Positions 34,261 through 45,370 are shown, counted from the first letter of the stretch. The stretch is 64,000 nucleotides of DNA from Phytophthora sp. 'mugwort' (GCA_033558025.1 JAUCEF010000006.1:1922001-1986000); one strand, 5' to 3'. Notes: generated by a model from the letters alone, not told the origin. Numbers and translations: made by a program.

Positions 34261-36149
34261 ATGCTGTAGTGCTCGAGATCTATGATGTTGAATACTATGG
34301 GTATCCTGGCATTGAGCATACGTTTCGTCTGGTGAGTTGCACTACCATTGGAGACATATGCTGAGAACCGTTCGAGCATATGTGAAATCGTGCAGGACCT
34401 TTCAAAGAACAAAAGCACGTAACACCAAACCTCCGGGCCTTCTCCAGAGCCAACCGATTCCGCGCGGACGATCGGGTTTGAGGCATGAATACGCGAGAGA
34501 ATGACCGAATGAGCGGCTGAGGCGGGTTATTGAAAGCGGAGGATCAAGTGGTTACAAGTACCAAATATGTGGTACTACCAGCTGTTCAACAATTTCAGTA
34601 TAACCCTGGCGGAAGAATCCCTTAAAAAAGAATAATAGCTGGTTCCCGACGCTACGATTAGCGCGGGGGTCATATGCAGATTGCGGCAGTGCAGGACCTT
34701 TAAAAAAACCACATTCGGAAATTCAGAACTTCTTCCGGCGTAGCGCGACTTTGAATATAGCTGTCTGCTGAAAATATCTTGTATATTTACTGTAGTGGTA
34801 CAGCCTGGAGCTGATCGATATTGTGTGGATCCCGTATCAAATTGTTTGAAGACGGTCTCCAGATCTATCTTGGTGCTCCGTGTCATGTGGTACCTGTAAC
34901 CACCGAAGCGACGATCCCAGCGTGTTCGGCGCTTAATTAGCACACATGAGCGAATCCAGACGCTCGGACGAGGAGGTTGAGCCGCGACACAAGCGTCAGC
35001 TTCTCGGGAAGTGATCTGTTTGATGTGAATCAAGCTGCGAGTACCGCAATACATTTGCGTCTTGGATGTTATAACGCCTCCTTTGGGGAGAATCAAGCAG
35101 TCTCGACGAGCTTTCTAAGGCTGCAGCAAGAGATGGTGGAATAAAAAAAAACGGAAGGACCTGTCCCGTAACTTGGACTGGGGTTCCCAGCGGCGATAAT
35201 ACAACCCGCTGAAGTTGTATAGCTTCGTGGATGATTTGAAGTGGTTCCGAGAGCACGGTGAGCTAAAACATCCTGAAAATAACAGACAGGATTTATCTTC
35301 CAATACCGATATCCGATATATACTGCCGCCCGAGATGATTCTCCAGTCTAGCGGGCGACATTGTCAACGATTCTCGGGCTTCCTGAGACGATATCGAACG
35401 GAGCTGTTGTTCCTAATGAAAACCACCTGGTAAGAGTGCAAATTCTGTTTCGTAAAGGCAGCAGAATCACCTCTGGATATTGCTACTGTACCAGATACAG
35501 TAGCTCGATATCGAATACATATAGCGACTATTCCTAATCAAGGCACTATTGTAGTGATACGACAAAATTGCCAGCTTCATGTGTAATCATATAGCTGTGT
35601 CGAGGCATCTCGATACAGTGCAGAATTGGAACGGGGGGACTTGGCAAAGCAGGGAAGAGGAAAAATTGGAAAGTGAGATTAAGTTAGGAGCTCGATCAGA
35701 GCTCACAGAGAGCACGCGTGGAGGCCTAGTGACCACCAATCTGAATCCTATCAGATCTAGACATTCTAGAACTTATCTTAAATTGTAGGTTGGTGGTGTG
35801 TATGTGTTGGGCAGGTGACCAACACTCACACTCGCCCTGCCACCAAAAACCATCACACGTGACACTGGAAACTGCTACTTGTGCGTGGGTTTCGATATTG
35901 ATAAAGGCTAAACCGCTCAAGCAAGCAGAGATCTAGAATCTAGAAACGTGGTTGCTTCTCAGGCCTTCCTACAGTTAATTCTGTAAAGGTCTGACTTCAC
36001 GTGAGCTCGATTTGCCCCATTCCTTCTTTTTTCAGAACTAGTTAAGTACAGTTTCATCCGTATGGATCCTGCGCCCATGCGCCAGCTTCATGCGTCGCCT
36101 TAGCGCGAGGAAAGGAAAGATGAGCACGAGAAGCCGCGCGAAAGGTCGG
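34261..36149. other. Decayed transposon sequence, not resolved
   Basis: This should contain the integrase part of the gypsy element, but I cannot trace a zinc-binding or DDE motif. Near 35215-35433 a plus-strand frame (DDLKWFREHGELKHPENN) has retroelement-like composition. No LTR boundary could be matched. Confidence 0.35.
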
Positions 36150-37098
36150 GCTGTATTCGGTGCCGTATAGCAGCGTTGTCTCGTCTGGTGAGGATGAAAG
36201 CGAAGCCATCTCGTGTAGCGACGACTACGTCTCCGAGAGCTTTTGTAGCGACGACTTGAAGAGCGACGGGTCGTCTGGTTAGGAGCCCGATGTCTACGCA
36301 AGCGACGAGGACAAGGTGGATCTGGTGCAGCCACTTTAGGAGCACGACCCCGAGAAACGCTGGCCCAGGTGGCAGATTGACGATGTCCGCACCAACAGCG
36401 AGGGCATCAAGGAATTCAGTGTGCTCTGGGACTGGCGCGTAACGCCGAGGAGCCATCGCTTTCGAGGTTGGGAGCCAGCTGCGGTCATGATGGAGACGCA
36501 CCCAGAAGATGTCAAGTTGGCGGAGCATTTCCAGGCAAGCGGTGCGCGCAACTTCGAGGCGTTTTGCAAAACGGACGACTACAGTAAGCGAATGATCGAT
36601 GCTAGTGACGGCTACAACTGTCCGTTCAAGAGGTTGGAGATTGGAGCAAGTATGATTGGGCGAACAGATCTCATCCTTGACGACGTGGTTAAGAAGTTCT
36701 TGGCGGACGAACTCGCGGGAGGTCGCGACCTGCTCAAGGGCTGCACCTGGAAGCAGTTTGCGAGGTTGCTTCCTCAACTTTGAGCGGCTTGCTGCAACTT
36801 GGTGATCAACGGGCTGCAGAAGAACCTATCGTCTGGTGGTCGGCATGGATCAGCGTACTTATCGACGGAGCGTTTCGACGACGGGGTTTACTTAGTGGGT
36901 GCCTACAATCGGCACTATATGGACACTGCGTGGTTTTGTGTGTGGCAGAAGGCGGCAAACAGCGCTCCATCTTCGACGAAGATGAACATGGTGTTCTCCA
37001 AGAGCTGGCCGTCGAGTCGCAGGAGTGGATTGTATTTTACGCCTTTTCTTTGTACGACCATTCCGAGCGTTCAAGCCTCGTGGGTAAGTACACATGAG
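36150..37098 (+). pseudogene. Retroelement-type ORF with chromodomain-like segment, interrupted by stops
   Basis: An acidic Ser/Asp-rich leader with at least two in-frame stops is followed by RWQIDDVRTNSEGIKEFSVLWDW...GWEPAAVM, which has the spacing of a chromodomain. The frame continues through KRLEIGASMIGRTD to a TGA at 36781. A further stretch (GRHGSAYLSTERFDDGVYLV, then GAYNRH) lies in another frame. The family is not certain. In repeats of this kind the second part may be a cysteine-peptidase-like domain, which is a guess. Confidence 0.45.
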
Positions 37099-37125
37099 TG
37101 TCTGAAGAGGATTTCACTGTGGGTT

Positions 37126-38930
37126 TTAAATCTTTGGACAATAAACATCGATGTTCTCACCATATTCTTGTGTAATTATTCTGTTTGGTGGTGTGCACCA
37201 ACACCTAGTTGTTCTCTCATTTTCACAAAAGGTTGGCTTGGTTAGAGCCTTTGCAAAACTATCTGCGCACATTTCGCTTGTGTTACAGTAGTTGATGATG
37301 AACTCGTTTCGTGACACCTTCTCCTGGACGAATAAGAACTTTACATCGATCTGTTTGTTCCGGCCGTGAAGAAGAGGGTGGTTACATATCTTTATGCAGC
37401 TTTGGTTGTCTTCTAAGATCAATGTGGGTTTAGTGCTGTCGTAGCCTAGTTCTCTTAGTAGTAACTTAAGGTACACGAGCTCTTGCATGCAGTAGAGCCA
37501 GTGCAATGTACTCAGCTTCTGTCGCCGACAGTACGACGGCGTGGTGGCGATGTGAGATCCAACTTATAGGACTATTGCAGAACTTTGTGATGTAACCACC
37601 GATGCAGCACCGTGTGTCTTGGCATGATGCATAGTCTGAGTCCGTGTATGCTATCAGATATTCAACTGACTGTAGGAGCTCCAGATTCTCCACTCCACCT
37701 AGAGTGATGCCAAAATCCTTTTTGCCATTGAGGTAGTGCAGACTGTGCTTAACAGCGATCCAGTGAGGCAGTCCAGGGTTATCTAAGTATTGACTGACTT
37801 CCCGGATGAAGTAGGCAAGGTCAAGGCGAGTACCTGTCATCAGGTGCATGAAGCTGCCTACAGCTTCTCGGTACGGCTTGTTGGCCACGATGATCTTAGC
37901 TTCATCGTCGGTAGGACCGTCTGCCGCGCTGAGTTTATTTGCGCTTGGGGTGCTCTTCGGGTAGCTTTCTAGCATCGAGAATCTGTCAAGCATTTGGTGG
38001 CATAGCTCTTCTGGTGTATGAAGATGGAGCGATTGGTGCGGTTCCGTTCAATGCTCCAGCTAAGGAGATACTCCCCTAAATCGGTCATGTGGAACTCGGA
38101 ACTCAGGGCCGATTTGACCCTAACGTCGACTTGTTTGGACGGGGAGATGATCAAAAGATCATCAACGTAGACCGAGATGTAACACGGTGCGTTGAATATA
38201 ACCTTAAAGAACACGCAACGGTCCTTGACAAAGCGAGTGAAGCCGAGACGTTCGAGGTACTTAGCAAAGGTATGATACCAGACACGAGGCGCTTATTTAA
38301 GACCATAGATGCTCTTACCAAGACGGCACACCATGCCGGGGTGGTCCTTTGAGGTGAATCCCTCAGGCTGTTCCATAAATATTTCTACGTCTACTGAACC
38401 GTTGAGGAAAGCCGTCTTTACGTCCATCTGTTCAATATCATAGTCAATGCTGGCTGCAAGCGTGAGCAGCAATCGAAGGACTTCCAGTCGTACGACAGGA
38501 GAGAAGATTTATGTGTAGTCAATATCATACTTTTGTTGAAAACATTTAATAACCAGGCGAGCTTTAAAACGGACAACGCTACCAGTTTCATCGCGCTGAC
38601 GCATAAAAACCCATCGGAACTGGAGCACCTTGCGGCTGTGCGGTCGCGGGACCAGTGTCCAAGTCGGGTTTTCCATGAGTGATATCATACTCGGAGAGAT
38701 CAGCAGCATGCCAGTCAGATGCATGGGAGGATTGCATAGCATTCTTGTATGTCTTAGGGTCGGGGTCATAGCGAGCAGCTAAGAGACTAACGATGGTATT
38801 GTGCCGGATATGTTCCTCTTCTAGGTCAACGAGCTCATTGAGCAGTAGAGCTTTATCGTAGACTGCACGAGCGTCTTCGGTTTTGACCTTCTTAGTGAAA
38901 GTGGTACACACGTCAACACCAGTGGTCATC
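37126..38930 (-). pseudogene. Copia reverse transcriptase and RNase H
   Basis: The RT begins in the 38,600-38,500 region with VVRFKARLVIKCFQQKYDID and continues DVKTAFLNGSV to the active site ISVYVDDLLIISPS. The YVDD box is intact. RNase H follows with YTDSDYASCQDTRC, SWISHRHHAVVLSATEAEYIAL and LILEDNQSCIKI. In-frame stops after FQQKYDIDYT and in SIYGLK-stop-APRVW, and frame changes near 37970 and 37490, prevent a full product. Confidence 0.82.
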
Positions 38931-38960
38931 AGGGAGCTTAGTTCCGTTTAAGAAGCCCAC

Positions 38961-39730
38961 TCAGGGATGCAGGAGTTCTTTGAGAACAGATAAGGATGTG
39001 CTGAGCGGATCGGGGGTGGCTCGTTCGAGGAAAGTCAGTCTTGGGAACGTGTCTTCTTTGAAGGTGACATCTCGGCTGTAAATGATTCTATTTTCCATCG
39101 TGCTGAGAAGGCGATATCCTTTTTTGTTTTGTGGAAGGCCGACAAATATGCACAGCTTAGCGCGTGCGTCGAGTTTGTTTGCGGTGCGGCTCTGATGTAA
39201 GTGCAAACGCTGCACAACCGAACACCTTGATGTACGCGAGAGATGGCTTCCTGCCGTGCCAAAGCTCGTGGGGGGTGACCCCATCAGGGAGCACACAGCT
39301 GGTAGTCACGTTAATGAGGTGCGTAACATACTGGCAGCACTCCCCAATGCTGGCGAGGTAGGCCACCGTCAATGAGTAGAGCACACACGCACTCGAGGAT
39401 GGTATGCGCCGGCTTGGGGCGTATACGCATTCGTGAACTGGGCATGGGTGCCGTATTGATCAAAGATGATCTTGCCTAGTTTTTCGTACGCTTTTCCGTT
39501 GTTGCTCTGTAGCCGCTGAACTTCAGGATCATACTGATTGAATTGGGTTTCCGGTGTGTCAACCTCAGTGTTGAAACGGTTTTTGGCCGCTTTACGGAAC
39601 TGCTCATAACAGTCATACAAGTCCGACTTCCGCGCAACCACATATAGGCGCACGAAGCGCGAGTAGTCGTCGATGAGCGTAATGAAATAGTGAGCTCCAC
39701 TCAAACTGGGATAGGGCAAAGGACCATTGA
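38961..39730 (-). pseudogene. Copia integrase core and C-terminal region
   Basis: The catalytic core reads HYFITLIDDYSRFVRLYVV (first Asp present), then RLQSNNGKAYEKLG. The second Asp of the usual QSDNG box is Asn here. The segment that normally carries the catalytic Glu (PEQNGVAER-type) is disrupted after YTPQAGAYH. Downstream are VTPHELWHGRKPSLAYIKVF and the LDARAKLCIFVGLPQNKKGY block typical of copia pol. Confidence 0.8.
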
Positions 39731-39732
39731 TA

Positions 39733-40640
39733 TCAGAATGAACCTTTTTTCCAGAGGAGCTTTAGAGCGACCGACATTTCTATTGAAGGAGTACGGTGAG
39801 CTAAAGCTAAAGGAAAGATGCACGATGGGCAAAAGTGTTTGGGGATCGCTGATGCTTGAAAGAACGCCAGTTCCGGAGCCACTTGGGTCCTAGACATGGT
39901 CTGCATCACACGAACGTTAGGGTGACCGAGACGTTTGTGCCATAAAAGGACAGTTGAATCCATACCTGGTTGAGCCACAAGGGCGTTGGCGGGTTTATCT
40001 TCCGCAGGGGTCGAGGCCATGAGTGCGCTGAATGGCGTCTTGAGAGGCGTCTCAGGCATGAGCTGGAACAGGTCCATGTTGGCGGCGAGCTCAACATGGA
40101 GCTTGAGGTCCTTATCCACGACGAAGGTGCAGCGCGAACGACTGAACACGAGGCGAATGCCCATTTTCAGGACTTGAGCGATGGAAAGAAGATTGGACTT
40201 CATGTCAGGCACGTAGAGTAAATCACGGAATTTCGGTAGGCGCTTGATGGCGTTGGTGGCGGACACTTCAAGAATGACATCTTCAATGCCGCGAATGGGT
40301 ATCTCCTTCTTGCCGCTGACCATGATGGCCGTGGGGGGGGGGGGGCACCGTCGTACGGCCTGATCTCCTTGAACCAGGATTCCAGGTAGGCAGCATGGCG
40401 AGTACAGCCGGAGTCAACCGTCCACGTAGGGTCATGGGGGTCGGTGCTCGCGGCTGAAAGGCCAATGTCCGGCATGGCGATAGTGGCGTAGGCGATGAGG
40501 CCGACTTCACGACTACGTGAGCTAAACTGGCGCTGGAGGTCGTCAAAGCTGACCGGGTTACCGAAACGGTAGTAGATGTCTGGGCTTAGACCTGGTATCG
40601 TTGCGTTGGCCATGACGCTGCCGATCTTCCGAGCGTTAAG
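39733..40640 (-). pseudogene. Copia protease and GAG-pre-integrase region
   Basis: The aspartic protease active site reads TWTVDSGCTRHAA. It is followed by a frame break at a 13-C run (13 G on the plus strand at 40333). The next frame continues IMVSGKKEIPIRGIEDVIL, LLYVPDMKSNLLSIAQV and the zinc-binding LLWHKRLGHPNVRVM ... HFCPSC of the integrase N-terminus. Confidence 0.8.
40333..40345. repeat. Run of 13 G in copia protease
   Basis: Thirteen consecutive G interrupt the protease reading frame. The frames on either side are both recognisable copia sequence. Confidence 0.9.
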
Positions 40641-41490
40641 TGGGCTGCTGCTTGGCCGGGAAAGGATTGTGATCATCACGACGCCTGTGGTCAATGACGC
40701 CGAAATTGGCCGGGATGACCGTGCCTTCCTTCACTGTCCCAGTGCGCAAGTTTCTGCAGCACACGACAGTTACGAATGACGTGGTTCGGGCGTTGGTAGT
40801 AGGTGCAGCTTGGACCCGATTAAGTGCGGGGCGGCTTATCACGATCGTGAGGCGCTTTGGAGATCACTTGGAGTGCCGTCTCGCCGGCCGTCATAGACGA
40901 CTCCGGACTGCCCTCGCAATGTTGTACTCGCGCTTGGCGTAGTCATCCATCACCTTCCGTTCGATATTTGTCCTGAGGTCGGTATACGGGATGAACTTCT
41001 TGCTGCCCTTCCACATGGCCAGGCCGGGTTTCCACGTGCTGGGCATGGTATGGTACAGGTAATGATTTTTGCTCGTCGGTCATGACAATACCAGTAGCTT
41101 CCGCGGCAGCCTTGAGCGCACGCTCAAACATCAGGAAGAACTCCATGAGGTCGGTGCCTTTCTCGTACTTGATCGTCACCAGGTAGTGATTGATGTAGTA
41201 CGGGTCTCCGTGCGCTGTCGAGCCTTCGTACCGATCGTGCAGCCTTTGGTAGATAGTGAAAGCCGATACAGACCCTCCGACGAGAACTACATGCGCGTCG
41301 GCGATCGTGAAATCAGAAACGACCTCGTTTTGCGCTCCATTCGGCGTCTGCCACGTGCGCTCGGCTTGCGATCAGCATGCTTTCTGGCCGCTAAGAGCTT
41401 GGCTCGATCTTTCTTAGCCTGTGCGCGGAGCAATGCTCGGCGTCTTTCTTCATCTTTCTTGGTTTCCAAGTAGGACTTCTCCACCGGAGG
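40641..41490 (-). pseudogene. Copia gag
   Basis: The gag-type segment has IKYEKGTDLMEFFLMFERAL and an adjacent TMPSTWKPGLAMWKGSKKF in a shifted frame. The zinc knuckle near 40767-40806 reads CTYYQRPNHVIRNC, where the second Cys of the CCHC set is Tyr. A Lys/Arg-rich coiled N-terminus lies around 41287-41484. Confidence 0.7.
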
Positions 41491-41920
41491 GGCTTTGTAG
41501 GACGGCCCCTCGGTATCGCACCCATCGCCTCGGACGAGTTGCCGTAGGACGAGTCGGAGAGATCCTCGGAAGAGGAGCCATTAGCCTTCGGTTGGGCTGC
41601 ATTCGTGGGCGAGCGTGTTTGATATTAGCCTTTACGGTTGTGGTCGTTGTGTGCCCTGAAACAGAGTTGCAAGCTGATTGAAGTGAATGCTGCTTGCTTA
41701 AGGTAGTGCTTATTTTCCGTTGATTTTTTTGCTCTTGTAGACTACTGTGGTTAGCGCGTGCTCGAACGAGGCATGTTCAGATCGCGAATGCTGGAGCTCC
41801 GTTGTTCCTACATCCGTCGAGGAAGTATTTCAGGTATCATACAGTGCGCAAAAACGTCTGTACCTACACTATATGTACACTCCGCGTCAGATTAGATCAC
41901 CCACCTACGTCGGTGGCTGG
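41491..41920. other. Flank between copia and foldback element
   Basis: No gene was seen. A 19-bp sequence at 41888-41906 (CAGATTAGATCACCCACCT) recurs in the same direction inside the adjacent foldback arm at 42065-42083, so the foldback family may extend into this flank. Confidence 0.5.
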
Positions 41921-42139
41921 AACTCAGTCAATTTTTATAGCTAGAATCTGCTGTTTAGATATGCTGTTCGTGCTATTGTCCAGGACCGGCTATACGTGCT
42001 AACGAGGACGATTTCGACGTACACGGGAGGGCCCCTATACAAGCGTGCGGTTTTAGCACCGCGACAGATTAGATCACCCACCTCAGCTAAAGTAACTTTA
42101 AGTATAATGTTAACCTAATGAATGTAGCAAGTATTCACA
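41921..42139 (+). repeat. Left arm of foldback element
   Basis: The arm begins AACTCAGTCAATTTTTATAG and ends GCAAGTATTCACA. Its reverse complement occurs at 42544-42761 with about 99% identity. Confidence 0.85.
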
Positions 42140-42543
42140 ATTGCTTCAATTTTCTACTGACGGCAATCTCGTCCGGCCTTCGTATGGATAGCGGTGACGG
42201 CCCAACAAGCTTGTTACCCTAGATATACTCTATAACCACTAGAATTCAGGTCACTACTACAATTGCTACCATGGGGGTCGCAATGTGAGTCACACCTGCC
42301 TAGATAAAAATCCACTCATATTGCTACTATATTCCATACAATAATGCCGAATTAGCAGCACCTTCAGGGCGAGCTGTGCTAGTCCTCGGTCGTTATTGTC
42401 GGCTGTATATAACTCCTGGAATACGATCCCTATGGATGGCAGGGACGAGAAAGAGGCGCGCGTACAGCTTTAGGAGGTTGTCAGCGTCTCAGGGCAGCAT
42501 TAGGGTGAGTACCACCACCAAGCCCATTCATCTGTTGTACTTG

Positions 42544-42761
42544 TGTGAATGCTTGCTACATTCATTAGGTTAACATTATACTTAAAGTTACTTTAGCTGA
42601 GGTGGGTGATCTAATCTGTCGCGGTGCTAAACCGCACGCTTGTATAGGGGCCCTCCCGTGTACGTCGAAATCGTCCTCGTTAGCACGTATAGCCGGTCCT
42701 GGACAATAGCACGAACAGCATATCTAAACAGCAGATTCTAGCTATAAAAATTGACTGAGTT
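42544..42761 (-). repeat. Right arm of foldback element
   Basis: This is the reverse complement of 41921-42139, with one base missing in a T run and one C/T difference near the inner end. Confidence 0.85.
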
Positions 42762-42782
42762 ACAGCAACTCAGTCAATTTTT
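42746..42782. repeat. Terminal palindrome at the foldback right end
   Basis: AAAAATTGACTGAGTT, a 5-nt spacer (ACAGC) and AACTCAGTCAATTTTT form a perfect 16-bp stem. The second half repeats, in direct orientation, the first 17 bp of the left arm. Confidence 0.8.
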
Positions 42783-44007
42783 AGATTGATGCAAACTCAC
42801 AAGAATCTTGTGCGTTTATCTTTCTGTACGTCCGCGCGCTTTATATTTACAAACGCCATTGGCTTCCTTATTCTGCAGTCGGCCTTTGCGATATCACGGC
42901 CATGCTGTTTCTCCTCTAATCAAGTGCTGGTTTTCGTGATGGAGGCTTCACCTTCTGATTCAGCCCCGCGGTGGGCTTCAGACCTGCGCTCAATTCGGCC
43001 CCATCTGCAGCATCTATGCTTACTCAGTTCTCAATACAGCACCGGCAGCTACAAGAGATGGATCTGCTAAGAACAATCGCCAAGGGCAGCTGATGCTCCC
43101 CGTTACGTCGCAGATTGTCATCCGTGTCTACCTGCTTCAGAAGAAGCACACTGTGTCCATCAAGTTGTCACTGTTTTGAATTAGACCACCGAATGCTTGG
43201 TGCCTCATCTGTAGCCATATACTAGTAGTCAGAGTGGAATGCCCCGAAGCGTCCAATGCCCTCTTAATGCATACAGGCTTTCATAACAACATCGAGCACG
43301 CGATCAGGATACAATCGAAAGGTAAGACTGGCGTGCCTTTGCAAGTATTGCTTTAGCAGCTCGGAGCAAAGCTCGATCAGATTTAGCTATGTGCAGAAGG
43401 GAAGTCGAAAAATATACCGGCTCACCAGCTCCGAACTTGTGAATGGCTGACAGTAGCTCAGGGTAGGCATGGATCTTGGCAATGTCTATTACGACCATGG
43501 AGCGATGAAGTGGGCTCGGGTTCGGATGTGGGATCACGCTGATTGACAAACGTGGATGAATTTTAGCTTTACAACCGTTCCCTCAGTCCACTCCCACCGA
43601 AGAAGCCGAAGCTGGTGCTGCTGCCATGATAGCGTGGCAAAAATGCAGCCGCAAATTAATTAGGGTTGCTTTGGCGTTGTAGCCCGCTTCATGTAGTCCC
43701 TGCTATATGTGATTCAGAGACCTATCTCTCAATCGGACCTGTTTCACAATAATAAGTTTTAAAAGTTATAAGGTACGTTATGTCTTGCTAAAAACCGCTT
43801 GCGTAAACCGATGACGTAAAACGGCAAGTTCAATGTTGGTAATACATCTACTTCAGTATTGTAGTGTATAATACGATATCCCCCCAAATCTATTTAAATG
43901 TTTCAGTTTTACAATAGCAATATTGGCTGTTGATTTCGATATCCGGAAAAGTTGATACTATTTTACATGTTTGGTTTAGACATACGTCGGTACTACTTAA
44001 CATTTTG
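42783..44007. other. Intergenic, mostly without recognisable features
   Basis: This lies between the foldback element and the SDR gene. The only protein-like open frame is listed at 43304-43549. The right part must hold the SDR promoter. Confidence 0.4.
43304..43549 (-). pseudogene. Short open frame, possible gene remnant
   Basis: An 81-codon frame ends in TGA and has protein-like composition (SMVVIDIAKIHAYPELLSAI, then SLLHIAKSDRALLRAAKAIL). No intact start, upstream exon or family match was found. It may be the tail of a larger broken gene. Confidence 0.25.
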
Positions 44008-44020
44008 TTCATTTGTCGAA
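44008..44020 (+). promoter_or_regulatory. Possible oomycete initiator element
   Basis: The sequence TTCATTTGTCGAA resembles the oomycete Inr consensus (TCATTYYNCA-type) and lies about 70-80 bp before the ATG at 44089. Confidence 0.35.
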
Positions 44021-44088
44021 GCCACATCGCGAATTGGCGCCGCCTGCAAACGTCCTCTCCGCTCACTTCAATCTCCAGTATCCGAATC

Positions 44089-45167
44089 ATGCTTCGCTTC
44101 GACGGACAGGTCGCTATCGTCACTGGATCCGGGGCCGGAATTGGCCGCTGCTATGCGCTGCTCTTCGCTGAGCGCGGCGCCAAAGTGTGCGTTGGGTGTA
44201 GGCTATCGTCGCTGTATCCTGGGCTATTTGTATCTAACCTCTCTATGACAGTGTGGTGAACGACTTCAGCAGAGAGGCGGCGGACTCAGTGGTCAAGGAA
44301 ATTAAGGACAAGGGTAGGTGGTCAGAAGCCTCCAGGGCAGAGAAGCAAATCTGGCTGAATATTGACTGTTTGACTGTGGCAGGCGGTGTTGCGGTCGCTA
44401 ACTACAACTCGGTGACGGACGGCGAGAAGGTGGTGGCCACTGCCATCGAGAACTTCGGCCGCGTGGACATCCTGGTGAACAACGCAGGTATCTTACGCGA
44501 TGTGACGTTCGTCAAGATGACCAAGGCTCAGTGGAACCAGGTGCTTGATGTGCACCTACAAGGAAGTACGTGACGCCCTCGTCTGTTTGTCTGACCGGCA
44601 TCGCTGCCATACTGATGTGTTGTCATGTTCGTGTGTGCAGCGTTCGCGGTTACCCACGCAGCGTGGCCCCATATGCGCAAGCAGAAGTACGGCCGCGTGA
44701 TCCTGATTACGTCGGTGAACGGCCTGTACGGCCAATTCGGCCAGACGAACTACAGCTCGGTAAAGGCTGCCATGACCGGCTTCGGCAAGTCGCTGGCCAA
44801 GGAGGGCGCTCGCTCGAACATCAAGGTGAACATCGTGGCCCCCGGCGCTGGCTCCAAGATGACGGAGAGCGTCATGCCCGCGGACCTCGTGGCGAAGTGG
44901 AAGCCCGAGTACGTGGCGCCCACGATCGCCTTCCTGTGCCACGAGTCCGTTCCTTGCTCGGGCAAGATCTTCGAGAGCGGTGGCGGCTTCGTCGCTCAGG
45001 TCAAGTACGTGCGCAGTGCCGGCGTGTTCCTGGACCTGGAGAAGGAGATCACGCCCGAGGCTGTGCAGGCCAAGTTCGCGCAGATCACGGACTTCAGCGA
45101 CGCCACGGATCCGGATGATGACGAGGTCACTCCCCAGCTTAAGCAGATCATGAACGCCAAGCTTTAA
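44089..45167 (+). CDS. Peroxisomal (3R)-hydroxyacyl-CoA dehydrogenase, MFE-2/HSD17B4-type SDR
   Basis: Four exons, 44089-44186, 44252-44313, 44383-44565 and 44641-45167, give 289 residues. It is a short-chain dehydrogenase. The NAD-binding TGSGAGIG lies at 12-19, LVNNAG follows, and the catalytic set is Ser139, Tyr152 and Lys156 (TNYSSVKAA). The segments [34 protein letters not shown] and [14 protein letters not shown] are characteristic of the dehydrogenase part of peroxisomal multifunctional enzyme type 2. That enzyme oxidises (3R)-hydroxyacyl-CoA in beta-oxidation. In animals and fungi this domain is fused to hydratase and SCP domains. Here it stands alone and ends in Ala-Lys-Leu, a PTS1 signal, so it should enter peroxisomes by itself. 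Confidence 0.92.
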
Positions 45168-45370
45168 GATCTTAAATGCTTGCGTTGACGTAGTCAACAA
45201 GTTGAAGTTGCGACCATCGAAGCTAGGCAACGTAACGAAATGAATGACCCGTTTTCATGTGGTACTTTAAAACAGTTAAGTAGCCCTTAAGTATTCCCGA
45301 TTGTTTTATCAAGTCGTAGCGACTCACTCAATGACACGGCAGTACAGTAGTGGACGAGTAGGTAGAAAGA

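Larger units (their letters stand above)
37110..41490 (-). mobile_element. Copia-type (Ty1/copia) retrotransposon, inactivated, no matching LTR pair found
   Basis: Read on the minus strand, the order gag, protease, integrase, reverse transcriptase, RNase H is that of copia. Most domains are continuous apart from a few stops and frameshifts, so this is younger than the gypsy remnant. After the RNase H, a TGTTGGTGCACACC start (about 37205) may be the beginning of a truncated 3' LTR. I could not find the same sequence upstream of gag. Confidence 0.85.
41921..42761. mobile_element. Foldback/MITE-like element with 218-bp inverted arms
   Basis: Two near-identical inverted arms (41921-42139 and 42544-42761) flank about 400 bp of unique sequence. 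They differ by one inserted T and one substitution over ~218 bp. No transposase is encoded. Such long-armed structures are typical of foldback transposons or non-autonomous derivatives mobilised in trans. Confidence 0.75.

Noticed and set aside
34575..35096. Minus-strand open frame of 173 codons
   Set aside because: Its composition is not protein-like, it has no motif, and it lies within decayed transposon sequence.
36100..36777. Long minus-strand open frame of 225 codons
   Set aside because: It is the antisense of the chromodomain-like plus-strand ORF. Its translation has no recognisable domain, while the plus strand reads as protein despite stops.
37100..41900. Pair of copia LTRs
   Set aside because: A possible 3' LTR start near 37205 has no identifiable partner upstream of gag, so no LTR pair is annotated.
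44556..45230. Minus-strand open frame of 224 codons
   Set aside because: It is antisense to exon 4 of the SDR gene and arises from that exon's GC-rich codon use.
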